From: Ichthyophonus hoferi | Lineage: Eukaryota; Opisthokonta; Ichthyosporea; Ichthyophonida; Ichthyophonidae | Direction: 5' to 3' | Length of the DNA stretch: 64,000 bases | Assembly: GCA_002751075.1 (NCBI GenBank) | Contig: NAOQ01000081.1 | Location: 34,911 to 98,910 of the forward strand | Notes under the pieces: model-generated | What the model saw: the letters and a program-made list of their open reading frames with translations, nothing else | The model's database searches: none | What the model was told of the DNA's origin: nothing | Shown: in pieces, positions 36,901 to 51,000 of the stretch | Layout of the letters: the number at the start of each line of letters is the position of its first letter | Position numbering within the stretch: the stretch's first letter is position 1 | Program-made: the position numbers and the translations under genes

Positions 36901-39900
36901 ATTTTTAGTACAGCTAGAGCAAGAATAGATAGTTAGAAAAATTATAATTATAATGATAATCGTCTAGGATAAATATATATATGCTTGTAAGTATGTGTGA
37001 TAGAATGATAGTATGCATACTAGTGTGATGTTATGTTAGTACGTCAGTTTTTAGAGCATAGAAAAAATAAGTAGTAGGTTGCAAGGGAAAGTAAAACAAG
37101 ATAAGTATAAAAAAAGAAAAAAAGAAAAAAAAAAGTAAGAGGGAATAAAGGTCCTGTAACCATAGTAACCATATCCCAAGTACACCACTTGCCTGAGTGG
37201 ATGCGAGGGTAGTGGTTAGGATTGCATGTGTATCCTCCACGTTATTGGCTATTGCACGATCTAAGAGATGCCCCTGTGAAAGGTAGAAGGAGAAGGAGAG
37301 GGAGAAGAAGGGAGAGAAAGAGAAAGAGAACAAAGGAAAAAAGTGAGATAAAGAAAGAAAGAAACACGTCAGGGGAGTGGAGGGATATCATTTAGTATAG
37401 AGCACACGTGTAAAACCTGTAGTTAATATTTAAAGATATATAGTAGATGGAAGAGGGAGAAAAGAAAAGGTAGTGAAAGGAACTGGAGAGATTGTTGCAT
37501 ATCATTATAGTTACGGCTATATATGGTACTAGATTAGATTAGATTGGATTAGATTAGATTATAATACTTTATAATATATACTGTATTATATAGTTATACG
37601 GCATTATAGTACAGTGTATATTGTATTGTAAAGATATATTGTATGGTATTATATGCATATAAGATCCTACTATACACAGGGATGTGGGAAGGAGTATGGT
37701 AGTCTAGCCTAAGACCATTTAAGCCAATTAATATGCTTTTACTCTTCCTGTGAACTACTGTCAGCCAATCATCGTCTCGTAAAGCCCTTCCTCTAAAAAA
37801 GGTAACCACGATCCATCCTTCTCACCCCCGCCCCCTCTCCTCTATCACGATGATAATCATAATCATGCATCTATTTAACACCTAAAGCAATCACATACCA
37901 GGGAGACACAGTTAAATCGATCTAGCTTGCAGTTGAGGGTAATCAAAGACGAAACAGTGGTAGGTAGAGGCTGGAAGAGGTTGTCTAGCATAGCACGTAG
38001 ATGGTGACGTGTGAACTTGTTCTATATATATGGTCGCATACCATGTTAATCATTGCTTTGCCTTTCTCTTGTCTTATACATATATTTATATGCATGCACA
38101 CATGCATACATACACACATACATACTTGCTTACTTACCTACCTACATACATACAAACATACATATATACATATATATATATAAGCCTACCCTATCCACCA
38201 CATCATCTGTATCATCTTCCTGAACAATTTTCTTCTCCTCATTGAAGAATTCCGACAGGAACTTCCGCTCATCAGCAAAATACCACGTGATATCTACAAA
38301 CAGCTGGCCTAATATCTGTTATATAACACCAAGATTAGAGGGGGATAACTATGAATTACAAAATTACGCAATACAGACACTCCTATATATCTAATCAGTA
38401 CATATATAGTATGGTATAAGCCATTAATGACTTTCACCCTATCATATCCTTATTTTATTATTTTTGACTCTACCTATACCAATTCGGTCATATCGCATTT
38501 CTGTGTGTAAGTTTAAGTTAACACCGTGCAGTTTAAATAATCCCATATACAGTAATGTGTTAATAAGTTTACCCAATAACAATGAATAAGTCCATCTATA
38601 TCATCATCAAACGTACTCAAACGCCAAACTATATGAGTATTATATTATCCACCACTATAAATAACACCAGTATTATATTATTGTATTTTTAGGCTGCTAC
38701 GGTATTATACTGTTATACTATTACATAATATAGTATAATATAATACAACACAATGTAATACAGTAAAATACAATATAATACACTACGCTACACTATACAA
38801 ACTGAGAATGGGTATGTATTACCTTAGTAATCTTATTGGCCATGCTCTGGGCCTGCATTTCATTCTGTGCATAAGAGGCCAGGCTTTCCAGATTATCTGA
38901 ATATATATATAAATATTAAAACTTTTCTTTTTTAGAAAAAATCGAAATACAATATTGTAAAATATAATGAAATGATATAAAATAAAATGCAATAAAACAA
39001 AACAAAACAAAACATGTTAGAGCCATGATATAAGTAGGAATACTATGATACTGCTTTGTCCGCACTGATTCATTTTACGGTCTTTGAGTATCTTTCTTTA
39101 TCTCACTTTCTCTATCTCTTTCCTTCTCTCATTCCCATGCCGGCTTCTATTAAAGCTCTAGTATATTTCATATCCGAAAAAATCATAGATACATAGATAC
39201 ATAGATATATATATATATATATATACGCACATACATAACTAAACACACCTGCATACATACACACATGTATATATGCATACACACACACATACATGCATAT
39301 ATATATATACAATTAATTAGATTGAAAGAATGAACATATATATATACATGCTCCCCTGGAGTCTTGAAATATCTTCTGATGGCTTCCTAGACTGACCATA
39401 GTACGTTCCACTACTTCATCCATTTCTTTCTTGTATGCCCTATGTATAGTTTCGGGGTAATACTGTCGATCGTATAAAGTATGGTTAGGGTAGCTATAGC
39501 ATGTCCATCTAAGAAATATATAATACATAGAATATATATGAAAGTGTAGGTGTCAAAACAAAAAAGGAGGAAAGTGAAAGTGGAAGATACAAAGGACACA
39601 TGTTGGTCTACCAATGCAAAGGGTTATAGCTTAATACAATACTATTATCTATTATACTATTTTACCATTACACTATAATATTACCATAAAGTCATGGCAT
39701 TACACTACCACACTATCATGCTGTAACAATATACATGTTTAATAAATATATGAAAGTGAAGGCACAAAACAACAAGAAAAGAAAAAACAAGGCCAAGGAA
39801 TAATATTCAATACATGAATGGCACATGACAATATACCAATAAGAAATGAGAGGGAGTATATAACTATATAACATATTCTATACCCTAATAAGCCATTTGA

Positions 39901-42900
39901 ACGAGTTGGGCTGACACGTTCTTAACCATGCCACCCAGTCACTGAACGGTAACAGAGCATTGTGATTCTCTGTATGGCGTGGTAGAGCTGTGTCTATACC
40001 AGTGAGACCACCTTTAGATGCCTGTAGGTAGGTATACAAAGATATCAAGTGGAGAGAAGAAGGATAGAGTGCGTGGAGTGGGTATGAGTGATAGGATATG
40101 TGTGTGTAAAATACAGAGAATGTGGTAGCGGGGTTGGAGAGGGAAGGGGAGAGAGAGGTGAAAGGATAGTTTAGTTATATTCATGGAGGAAGTGAATAAA
40201 TGGATAGAAAGGAATCATAGAAACATAGATTAAGTACCATTAACGTGCGTATATGTATTAATGTAGTTATGCAGCAATGCAAATAATAATAATATAATAA
40301 GAATAAACAAGAATGAGAGAGAATAGTGAGTGTAGAGGGAGAGTTTAAGCGGAAAGAACTCTCCAATAGCGGTAGGCCCCTAACAAAAAAAAGGAAAACT
40401 CAAGATTGGTAGAGTCCAAGTCTAATCATAGCAGCTTTTAAAGGTGGGGAAAAAACCAATAATGCATTCAGAATAAAGAGGAATTTAAAAAGGGACAGTA
40501 ACGTTCTAGTTAAAAGAACATTATCCAATGGGAAATGGGAAATAAAATAGGATTTACAAATAGCACTCATAGTGTGATTGGAGATGGGGTTCAGAAGACT
40601 TGCCTGTGCATCAAGTATGGATTTTATTTTTCTCTCCAATCGTTTGACAAAGCCTGTCTCTTTTTCTCTTACTATTCTTAACATGTAGGAAACCGCTTCT
40701 AGATCGGCCAGACCTATTTATAGATAGGTATGTATGATTATCAATAGGAATGTACGATTAAAGACATGTATGTATGGTTGTAGATAAGTCTGTATGATTG
40801 TAGATAGGTATGCATGATTGTAGATAAGTATATATATATATATATTCGTGAGTATAGACATGTCAATATATGCCTTTGAATACATGTATAATGGAAACAT
40901 GGGCATATAAACAGGCAATGTATGATTAATCTGGACTATAATATATAGACACATGCCGACGATATTCCCAATGATTTAATTGGATATTGATCAGTCATTC
41001 CGTAAATCCGTACGGATCTTCCTTCACTCTTGGAACCTTTATAATCAGCCACACAAGGCAAACCACATATAAACGTTAACTTTTCATTTATTATCTTGCC
41101 CTACTAAGGGTGAATAATTCCCACTGTAGAACCACGTGATCTTCTTTTCCTTCTTTCCTTTCTTTTACATACATACACATATATACATGCATGCATATAT
41201 ACATACGCATATATATATATAATTCTAATACATAGATCTGACTCTTACCAACACGTGATTATATTTCCTCTCTATGTCCCCACCAATTACGCCATTCCAA
41301 AAAACCCCTATCCCAAAGCAAATAAAAGTTGCAATAGCTTTCTATATATAATACAAAATAAAAACGCATTTCCATTGGCCTACCTGATTGCTGTGATAAG
41401 TGATAGGCTGCCGACAATTTCTTGGCTGCAACCAGACAAAGGTTGCGATCCTGCGTTATCATGACAATCGTTGAGGTATGTATGACATTACTTGACACCC
41501 ACATTGTTGATATATACAAGTATATATTTAAATGTTTGCAGAGATGATCCAATAAAGATTCCAATATATATCTGAGTGTGTATTTATGCATACATTCATC
41601 CTGATATATGAAATTGATTTCTTGAACACACACACATATACATACCAAGAAAAACTTACATTTGTAAACACAAAATCGGGTATGCATATGCAACTATATC
41701 TATATCTATAGCTCTACCTAGCTATCCATGTACCTTCACATACACATACACATACTTAACGCTGCCTCTAAATATAACTATATATCCATACCCATACCTC
41801 TACTTATCCATGCATATACCTATACCTATACATATTACATATACATATGTCTACCTTTACTTATACTATACACTCTACACTTTGTACTTTATACTATACT
41901 TATATACTAACACGCACACCTACCTCAGGGTTATCAAGATCACTCTCTCCCTCATCCAATATCCTATACTTCTGATTAATATCTTCAGGATCAAGCACTT
42001 CCTGTAGGTAGGGCCACACACATCAATTAGCTATTATATAGTATCATAAAATACAATATAGTATAGTTTGGTTTAATATAGTACGATGTATGATATAACT
42101 AGGTAGCCTAAGTGTTACTATACATATATATGTTAGTAATGCTATATAATTTTATATTACTATTGTATCATTTATCTCTTCCTTCTCTTCTTATCCTCCT
42201 CCCTTCTGATTGCTTGTACTTTGCCAGTAACATTTAGATATATACACATACATGCATAGATAGGTACATACATACTTATATAGATGCATAGATACACACC
42301 ACCTATGTAAGGGCTAATAAAAAATAAAAGAAAGGTAAAGCTATAATATATATATATGTTTGTGTGTTTATATCTATATCTATATATACATATAGTAGTA
42401 TTAATATATCAAATTTCAACACACACACACGCTACTTAAGTAACACAGATATGACCAAAAAACAGAGACACAGAGCCACAAACTACCTATACATACTATA
42501 CTATACTATACTATACCTATACATACCAGTAAATTTTTCAAATCAGAGTCTAACTTATGATAGTTAGTAGACTGAATGGCCAATAGCCTATCACGTTTAG
42601 CCAGTTTAGCCACATCTGCCCTCATTGTCTGTGATATGATATACAACAGTGTTAGGTAAATCTTTTTTAAATATCATATAAATATCATGAAGTATCTTGT
42701 AAAATTCTTAAGTATCCCAAAGAGAATGACATACATCTTATAAATATACCATGACTTGCAGTAAATATCTCATAAATTTCAAAACATATCACACTCATTA
42801 AATATCATAACTACCCCGTAAATTTCTTAAATATCCCAAAGGCTTAGTGTTTTACGTTATACATCTTTCTCCTTTCACCTTTAGGGCTTTAGATTAACGC

Positions 42901-45900
42901 TTTTGCTCCCCCATATTAGGGTTGTATGAATACTTTATACTATATATAGTTATATTATGTTTGGTGTTGCTTTTTTATGTATATATATATATGTGTATGC
43001 GTATTGACTATATATATGGTTTGTAAAGAATAAGTAACCAATGATAACATAAAGTCAAAAGAATAAAAGTATATTGAAAGGTAAACTGTTTTCCAATAAT
43101 CATATAATGCTAAAAGAATAATAGGTAATATCAAAATATATACAGTTTGCCAAGTGTTAGCAATACAGACTTACTAACTCTAATCTCTACCACAGAATAG
43201 CTTAAATATATACAGTTATTGGCCAGTTATCATAAAATAGATGATTCTTTCGCACTATCTATACGTCATAACTGGATCCTTCCTGCCTTACTCTCTATTA
43301 TCAGTAGCGTTAAGGGACAAAGAATTATAAATACATTAAATCTTTCCACATAATTATATATACATGCATACATACACATATACATACATACATACAAACC
43401 TACATGCATACACATACATATACATACATACATATACATAGGTCTTCATTGTAGTATAAAAAATCAAATATATGCAAATAGAAATGCTATACATACATAC
43501 ATAGACACACCCCAACACCATACCATCAACTGGTCTTGATACAGAGAGATAAACCCGTCCACTATAGTGAGGTCTTCTAAAACCCCATCTAGCATAGTCT
43601 GGATTTCATCAGTTACTTGGTCCGACTGGAGAATTGTTACTACATTCGCCTGCATGATTGGGACAATATCATTGATGCGCACATAAGATGGTATATATAT
43701 ATGCGAGGGAGTGATAAAATAGAGACCCTGCTACGTACTAGTAGGGTATATGTTTAAAGATATGGATGTATATGTGCACACCTTTAAATATATATGATAG
43801 GATAATAGGATGGTAGTATGACAGTATAATAGTGTAATGGTATAATATAATCAAATATAGAATAGTTGTACAATACTATAACATAATAGTATATGTAATA
43901 GTACAATAGGACAGTAGTATTTACCATAGTCCAACCACATAATAAAATACATAATAATACAATAAGATAGCAGTATATACCACAACACAACAACACTGTA
44001 GTATACATAAGAGTATACTCAGCAGTACAATAACCTCTACCCTACCCCAACTTACCTTTTCCAAAGTTTCTAGTTCAGTCCTCAGTGCCGCAGCAAACCC
44101 ATCCCCATCCCGTATAGCCTCTCTATTATTACCTATAATAATCTCAATATCTGCCGCCTCTCGTACTGATATTTCTTCATATGCCTCCTCCGCCGTTCTT
44201 ATTGTATCTATGCCTGACGGAGTCATAGTATTATATAGGGGCATAAGGAAACGTATATATATATTATAGTATGTATTATAATATAAGCTCTATACATAAT
44301 ACCTATCATAATAGTATTTTAGTAGGCATTATATTAGCACTATAAGATAAACTCTACAAATAAAACATATCTTACCCGTAGTAGCATTGGTAGAATTATC
44401 ACGAAGGACTTTTAGATTTTCCAGACCAACCGAAATGTTTAGATACGTCTTAAGCATCTGTTCACCCAATCATATGATTGCTTTGGTTAAAAATGGTCAT
44501 TTCAATTGTGGTTATTTAATTGAAATATAATAAAAGAATGCACAAAGCGCGTCCATTGGCGCCTATAATTAAGATATTTACTCATTGTATTGCAAAAAAC
44601 CACAGATAGATGAACATGTAGATTGGGATATATATATATGTAGAAAGAGAGAAATAGGAAATAGAGAGAGAGAGAAAAAAAAAAATAGAGAGAAAAATAG
44701 AGAGAAAAAGAAAAGAAAAGCGAAACAGAGGTACATTCACGTAGGTATAAAGTATAGAATAAATTAAACATAGGCCTACCAAGTATTTAGTATATAAAAA
44801 GAAAGGGAGCGAGAAAAACAAAACAAAACCTGAATAAAAGCATGTTTACGTAAGGCAGAATCATAAAATGAATGAGATAGAGAACTGCTTAGTATACGCA
44901 ATATACTCTAGATTTATCATAGCACCCATCCAGGTGGTTGACCAAGACACACACACATGAACATTAATATGAAAGTAGAACAGTAACAATAAAATGGTTC
45001 TTAAAAGGCGACAAGCGGGTTAAAAGGGCTTTGAAATAAAGGTAAACACCTTACATTTACAAGAAGTTCTAGAAAAAACATTTTATCTTTTAAGGTGGGA
45101 GCCTGATACCGATATATCTTGGTATCTAGTTGTATGGAGAATTCGTTCTCATCCTGTATATATGTATATGTAGGTAGGTAGGTAGGTATATGCATGTATG
45201 CATAGAGTGGATAGCGCATAAGTAGGGTTAAAATAAAAATAAAAATAAAGTAGGTGGGATATTGGTTGAGTATGTTGTAAGGGTCGCATGACCACGATAA
45301 ACATTTTTTATCTTGTAGGCATCTGGGTATATATAAACGTATATGTATGCCTATCTATGGGTGTATGCATATGCCTATCTATAAATACGTATATCCTCAA
45401 TTGTCAGTACGTCATATTTACATGATATATATGCATCTCTATGTGTATTTTTGAATGAACAATATAATATAATATAATATAATATAATACGTGGTTTAAA
45501 ATGGCTGCGTAACTATATATACACACACATACAAATTTATGTATATATAGATATGTACAAATAAAAATATTTTTGTGCCCGCATACTGTTACCGATTCAT
45601 ACCTACATACATATATATACATATATACGTGGGCGTATACAAGTGGCTATGGCTACATATAAACAGGCCATGCTTGAATACTAGCAGTAAATATGCAGCA
45701 TATAATATAACATGAAAGAGACAGGTAGACGGTTGACAACCATTCCAGGCTTTCCATTAATATGAATGGTTTGAAATTTTCCCAGGTCCCATTGGTTTCT
45801 CATGTTGTTATTTTTTATTTTAAATATCATCAGCTTTAGGAGATTGCCTTTGACTGGTGGGAGAGTTAATTTGAGGTCAATGTTAAAATGTAATTTATAA

Positions 45901-46657
45901 ATATTCGTGTAGTGTGAAGCAATGATAGCATTTAACTATCCCTTTTTAATAACTTGCTAAAAACACGTCATTGAATGTCATTTACATGTTTTGATTATCT
46001 CTTATCCTATTGTTACTTATTTCCTTCCTAAAATATATATTACCTTCCTTAAACTTAACTATTAATCTGATTTACTTCCTTACAGAGATTAATTAGTAAT
46101 TACCTTTTTGCTATCTCTCTATTACGGATGTGTTATAGAGAAACTGATTTAGGAAAGGGAGTGCGGAACATGAGCAAAGAATGAGGGCGATGATGGAAAG
46201 AGTCTTTGGGGCTTTCATGTGAAATGAATCGTGTACGTGTAGATAAATAAAATAAACTAGTGAAGAGAACGTATTTTAAAAAAGATTAACATAAAAATAC
46301 AAAGTTAAGGAACATAGAGAGAGCAATAGAGAAAAGGTTGTATCAAGTAACTACGATATTATGATACCAATATACAAGTAATGTAATAGATACCCAGTAT
46401 TTTACATATATATATATAAAATGAAGAGAAAAAGAAAAGAGACCGCCAAAAGGATAATGCATAAGGAACTTTTTTAAAAATGGAACCAGCTAAAAAGCAT
46501 GTTTAGAATAACCTGTCTACAACTTACGGGCTAGGAGGAGTCTGACAGGCTTAGAAGCCCCTTTATCTTTCTTGGTAGTTAGGACGGCCTCTATGGCCCC
46601 CAAAATAAGGAGGTCCTCTTTTTGGAGGTCATCCTTTAGTTGTTGTAACGTCGACAT
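32539..46657 (-). CDS. EXOC1: exocyst complex component 1 (SEC3)
   Basis: Exocyst subunit that tethers secretory vesicles at the plasma membrane. About 24 exons, roughly 855 residues. 5'-3': 46528-46657, 45741-45853, 45055-45153, 44830-44884, 44376-44457, 44056-44213, 43524-43649, 42527-42628, 41924-42001, 41384-41450, 40604-40713, 39884-40021, 39348-39462, 38823-38896, 38190-38315, 37899-38021, 37193-37273, 36592-36633, 36038-36178, 35249-35326, 34554-34662, 34071-34270, 33604-33666, 32539-32691. The first three encode the lipid-binding PH-like domain (LLKLMIFKIK, QWDLGKFQTIHI, FSIQLDTKIYRY). A coiled coil follows (REAADIEIIIGNNREAI), then the CATCHR helical rods, ending EISYQLQYSKQNLKKLV, YPAKEVKK, VVWRFMQDDF and EIAISH. 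Human EXOC1 has EVSYQLAFNKQELRKVI, YPGKEVKK, VVWHSMQDEF and SIAQSH. Phases fit everywhere except around the 45055 and 44884 ends, where a donor at 45049 is an alternative. The donors after 40604 and 37193 are GC. Confidence 0.95.
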
Positions 46658-48071
46658 ATTAATCGACAAGTTCACTAGTAAGATAAAGGTACGGCTAAGG
46701 TAAGGTAAGCTACCTAACCGTAATAGTAATAGATAATATCTGTATGAAGTAATATAATAATAATAATTAAACATCCCAGACATTAGCAAGAATTTGTAGT
46801 TCACAGGATAATTTCATCTATCTTTTTATTGGCTAACTAGCTGTACACTCAGTGGCTCATAGCCAATAATATTGCATATCACTAGGAGCTAGCAAGCGGT
46901 AAATATTTTGAACAAAATTATCTTCAATGATTTTGTAAAGAACATTATTATTTATTTTACCCTGAAAACTATATAACTAATGCACACATATATATATACT
47001 TGGTTATTTATCTGTTAATTATATTATTACCGTTATTATTACGTTACAATTATAGTATGGCCCAATAATGCTCAGTTAAGGCTAATTATTGGTGATCTTC
47101 TTTAAGCAGAATGTATTTAACATTCATATTAATTGTTCAAGAATACCACTTTAGTATATAATTCCAATCCTTTTAAAAGAAAAACAAAACGCAATAAAAG
47201 TGCACACTATCTTTATTTTTAACCTTAAAAATGAATAATTATTGTGTTGCATACATGTATATCAATACCTTCTCTTTGTATATATATGAGTGTATATGCT
47301 ATATATAGGCAAAGCATCTGTAGATTTTCTCAATACATTTATATGTTTGCATATACATACATATATATAGAGGGGTTTTGACCTACACTCCGTACATACT
47401 ATCAAAACTCATTGCTAAGTAAAATAATGTTTTATTGTATAGTTCTATACACATTAATTGGCGAAGGTATAATTGGCTTACACTTAAACTAATTACCAAG
47501 GCTTTTGCACTATCTTGGAATTATTTGACCATCAACTTCTACCATCAACCCTACTGAGTGTAGATTGGTTTTTTTATACTACACATCCAATTCCACTACC
47601 AACGTTCTAGCTTATTCTCTTTAATAAATAACTGTAGTAGTATATTGAATTTTTTCATTGAATAATACTTGAGCTTCAAGAGTATGAATATACTTTTAAT
47701 AACATTAACAACCATGCAATTTCTATCTCTTTAATGCGTGAGAGCCAGGATTCTTTGTGGCATAGATGTCTTGATATTACAATTTTTTTAGATTCTAGTT
47801 AAAGAAACAATTAAGGTTACCAATCATAAGCAACTACCTTAAATGGTTATATTAACTCTTTACGGATACAATCATACAATTGCGGCTCTCAATAAACTAA
47901 CTCATTCTTAACACTATGAAGAAATCAAGTATATGATAGAGACGGAGACCGTAAGAGAGATGAAGAGATAAATTCACGTGAATTTATTTAAGGAAAATAA
48001 AAGGTTGAGTATGTAGAGAAAATGTTGTGTTGATATGGGTTTTAAAGAATATATGAGACGATCCTAGTGAA
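46658..48071. other. intergenic region upstream of EXOC1
   Basis: It lies between the EXOC1 start and the stop of the Gln-rich gene, both minus strand, and so holds the EXOC1 promoter. An ATTGG (46826-46832) and a CCAAT (46861-46866) form an inverted pair about 170-210 bp upstream of the ATG. The remainder is A/T-rich, with no gene seen. Confidence 0.5.
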
Positions 48072-51000
48072 TCAGTTAATAGTGGGGGCATCATGAAAGG
48101 GCCATAATACATGTGGATGTGAGTACAAGCAATATATATATAATACAAGTGAAAAATTGTATCCGATTAATGTAACTGCATATTGTCGGTATCCATCAAA
48201 TGCATATGTTCCAACGAGAAATAATAGGATGCTATTTGAAATTTTTAATTTTGAGATTTTTTCCATGTATATATATATATTCCAGACCAATTGGAAACTT
48301 ACGGCCATAGTTGTATCTTGGAGCCAAAGCCTTAAAGTGAGCTGAAAGAGAGGAGACGAAATACACACTGTAGATGCATTAATGAACTCATTTGTGCACC
48401 CATAGGTGTATTTGTGGATATATATATGTATACCATCTTGACCATATAAATGCAATAGTTAATGGTATGAAAATTGCCAACTATTTTAAACCAAGTATTC
48501 TTTATTACTTTCTCACCTGGGGAATTCAATATTTACCAATTTTCGCCTGTTTAGCAATTATTTCAGCATCAATTCTCCAGTAAAAGGATGCTACGTATGC
48601 TATATATAATCTCTTGAAAACTAGTAAAATTTGTCAATTTATTTGTTTTCCTTTTGACGGAAAAATTATCATATTGATTAGATTATAATTCTGATCGGAA
48701 AAATTATAGTATATCTTGTTATATTTATAGTAACAGTCAACCTATTTTAATTAAGCCAGTTGGTTGGATTGACAGATTATAATTCTGATTGAAAAAATTA
48801 TAATATATCTTGTTATATTTAGAGTAATAGTGAATTTATTTTAATTAAGCCAGTTGTTGGTTGGATTGATATTATATATAATTCCGATCGGAAAAACTAT
48901 AATATATCTTTTTATATTTATAGAGTAATAGTCAATCCTATCTTAATTAAGCCAGCTGGTTTGATAGAGCCGTATCTAGTAGGAAAAAACATCACTCCAG
49001 TTTATCTGGAATTTTGTGCAGTGAAGGTATTGATTTAAAAGATTTTATAGGGGTCTTCGATTCAAATGATAGATCTGTCGACTATTGTGTCCAATGGTTA
49101 CCAAATAACCAGTTTATTCTAGATAGACATTAGTCAAAAATGCACTATTTCTGGACTGATTTGAAGTCTATTGTCTGCAAATACCTAGCTGCATCTACAT
49201 ACACAGGCAGGTAGCAGTTCGGTAAAAAATTATTAATCCAGTAAGACATGACGTATCATGACAGAGTTTGTGATTGGTCACTCACTGATGACAACATTGA
49301 CATTTACACTGACTTATGTGATTGGTCACTCACTGATGACAACATTGACATTTACACTGACTTATGTGATTGGTCACTCCTAGATGACATTTACAGTTGC
49401 ACTGACTTCTATGATTGCTCACTGACGACATTTACATCGACACTAATTGCAATCTTTGCATCACCAGCCTGCACAAGAGGCTTCATTACTTTCTTTTTGA
49501 TTATGTCAGTTGATTGGGGCTTCTCATCGCTCCTTACTGGTGCTTTGGTTACCAAAGGTTTGTCTTCTCCAGCCAATAAGAAAACTGAAGTTTTAGGGCT
49601 ATTCTCCTCCTGTAAGAATATAGGAAGTGGGGAAATAAGACAAAGCCCTATCACTGAGACTTAATGTGCTCCCTATCATTTATAGTATATGTATGTACAT
49701 AAACTACCGATTTTATCCTAATATTAACAACTGTTCCTCGCCAATCATTCCAGTAAAGGATCAAGAGAACAAATCAAATAAAGGCTATTACCCACACCTA
49801 AAGCAAATAGGCATCAAACTATTCCCAATAAGAAGAGCATAGGGAAATGCATGCATGCCTAGGAAAGACAGGATAAAACTGCTATAATAAGCATCAATAG
49901 ATACAAAGAGGTAATAATACTTACCAGTGGACTTATATGTACAGTACTGGACACTGCTCGCTTTTCACTGTATGTATGATGGTATGGTAGGATGTATGTA
50001 ATGCATGCATTACTTGTCAGAGTAATTCGAAACACACATACTTCTACCTTAGCTACATGGTTCTTTCTGCTCATTTCCCAAGCCTATCTCCACCATCCAC
50101 TTCCTTTATTTCATTGTTATTCTCTTTTATTATATATACCCACACACTAAACATGCATTTCTTTATCACTATTAATACTATCAACTATAAAAAATAATGT
50201 AACTTACACCTTTATGATAAAACATAAAACCCAAAGCCTATATTAACAACATGAGTGGATCTAAAAATTCCACAAAGTATATATAAGTACAGATAGTAGG
50301 TTTTTATGCTAATTGAATGTGAATTTTTTTATAAAAAATAAAATAAGAAAGAACAAAACAGTTAAAGTAGCACCTTGCTGATGATCCCGGCGGAGTGACA
50401 TTGGATTCTTTTGGTGTATACGTGTCCATCTAGCCCCCAATACCACCGTCTGTTTAGCCTACAATACTATGTTTCTATATTTCACCACTCCTCCAAGACC
50501 AACCTATAGCCTACGGCTCGTATTCATACCCTAACGGCCACGCACCATCCGTCTTATAGTATCTTGGTTATTTTTCCACTACGCCAAAAAATGGAATATG
50601 AACGAAAAATAAAAACTCTATGCATAGTTGTCTGTTTACCTCTTACACGCCATTGGATACGTATCATGTGTAACATGTTTTTTTATATAAAAAAATCAAA
50701 TTGTTTTTGCTATTTTTTTGTTTAAAAAATCTATCGAATCGATTGGTTAAACCTAATTTTATGTATTAATGTTTTATAAATTAAAGTATGACAGACAAAT
50801 ACACATTAGAAATTGTGCTATGGTCTATTTTTTAAAATGAAATTTAATTATTTTCCAAAGTCTATTCTAGAGGCGGGATATCATGCACAACTGCATGGAT
50901 TGATATTGATATGCACACATAGGCTCTCCTATCCAAGCATATATTAATAACATCACAGCCTCACCGCTAACCAATCATATAGCAATAATGCCACACCTCT

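Noticed and set aside
39112-39190. Possible extra EXOC1 exon (MKYTRALIEAGMGMREG)
   Set aside because: Exons 39348-39462 and 38823-38896 join directly in phase, and the intervening segment lacks a convincing acceptor and family likeness.
46105-46195. Minus-strand frame with a signal-peptide look (KAPKTLSIIALILCSCSALPF)
   Set aside because: It lies in EXOC1 intron 1. The PH-domain exon at 45741-45853 joins exon 1 directly in the right phase, and there is no downstream continuation.
49269-49442. CRISPR-like array
   Set aside because: Units are contiguous with no spacers, in a eukaryotic intron. It is an ordinary minisatellite.
49248-49664. Plus-strand 138-codon frame with 16-residue repeats as a protein gene
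   Set aside because: The second half is antisense to an exon whose phases fit both neighbours, and the repeat alone explains the open frame. It is kept only as a minisatellite observation.
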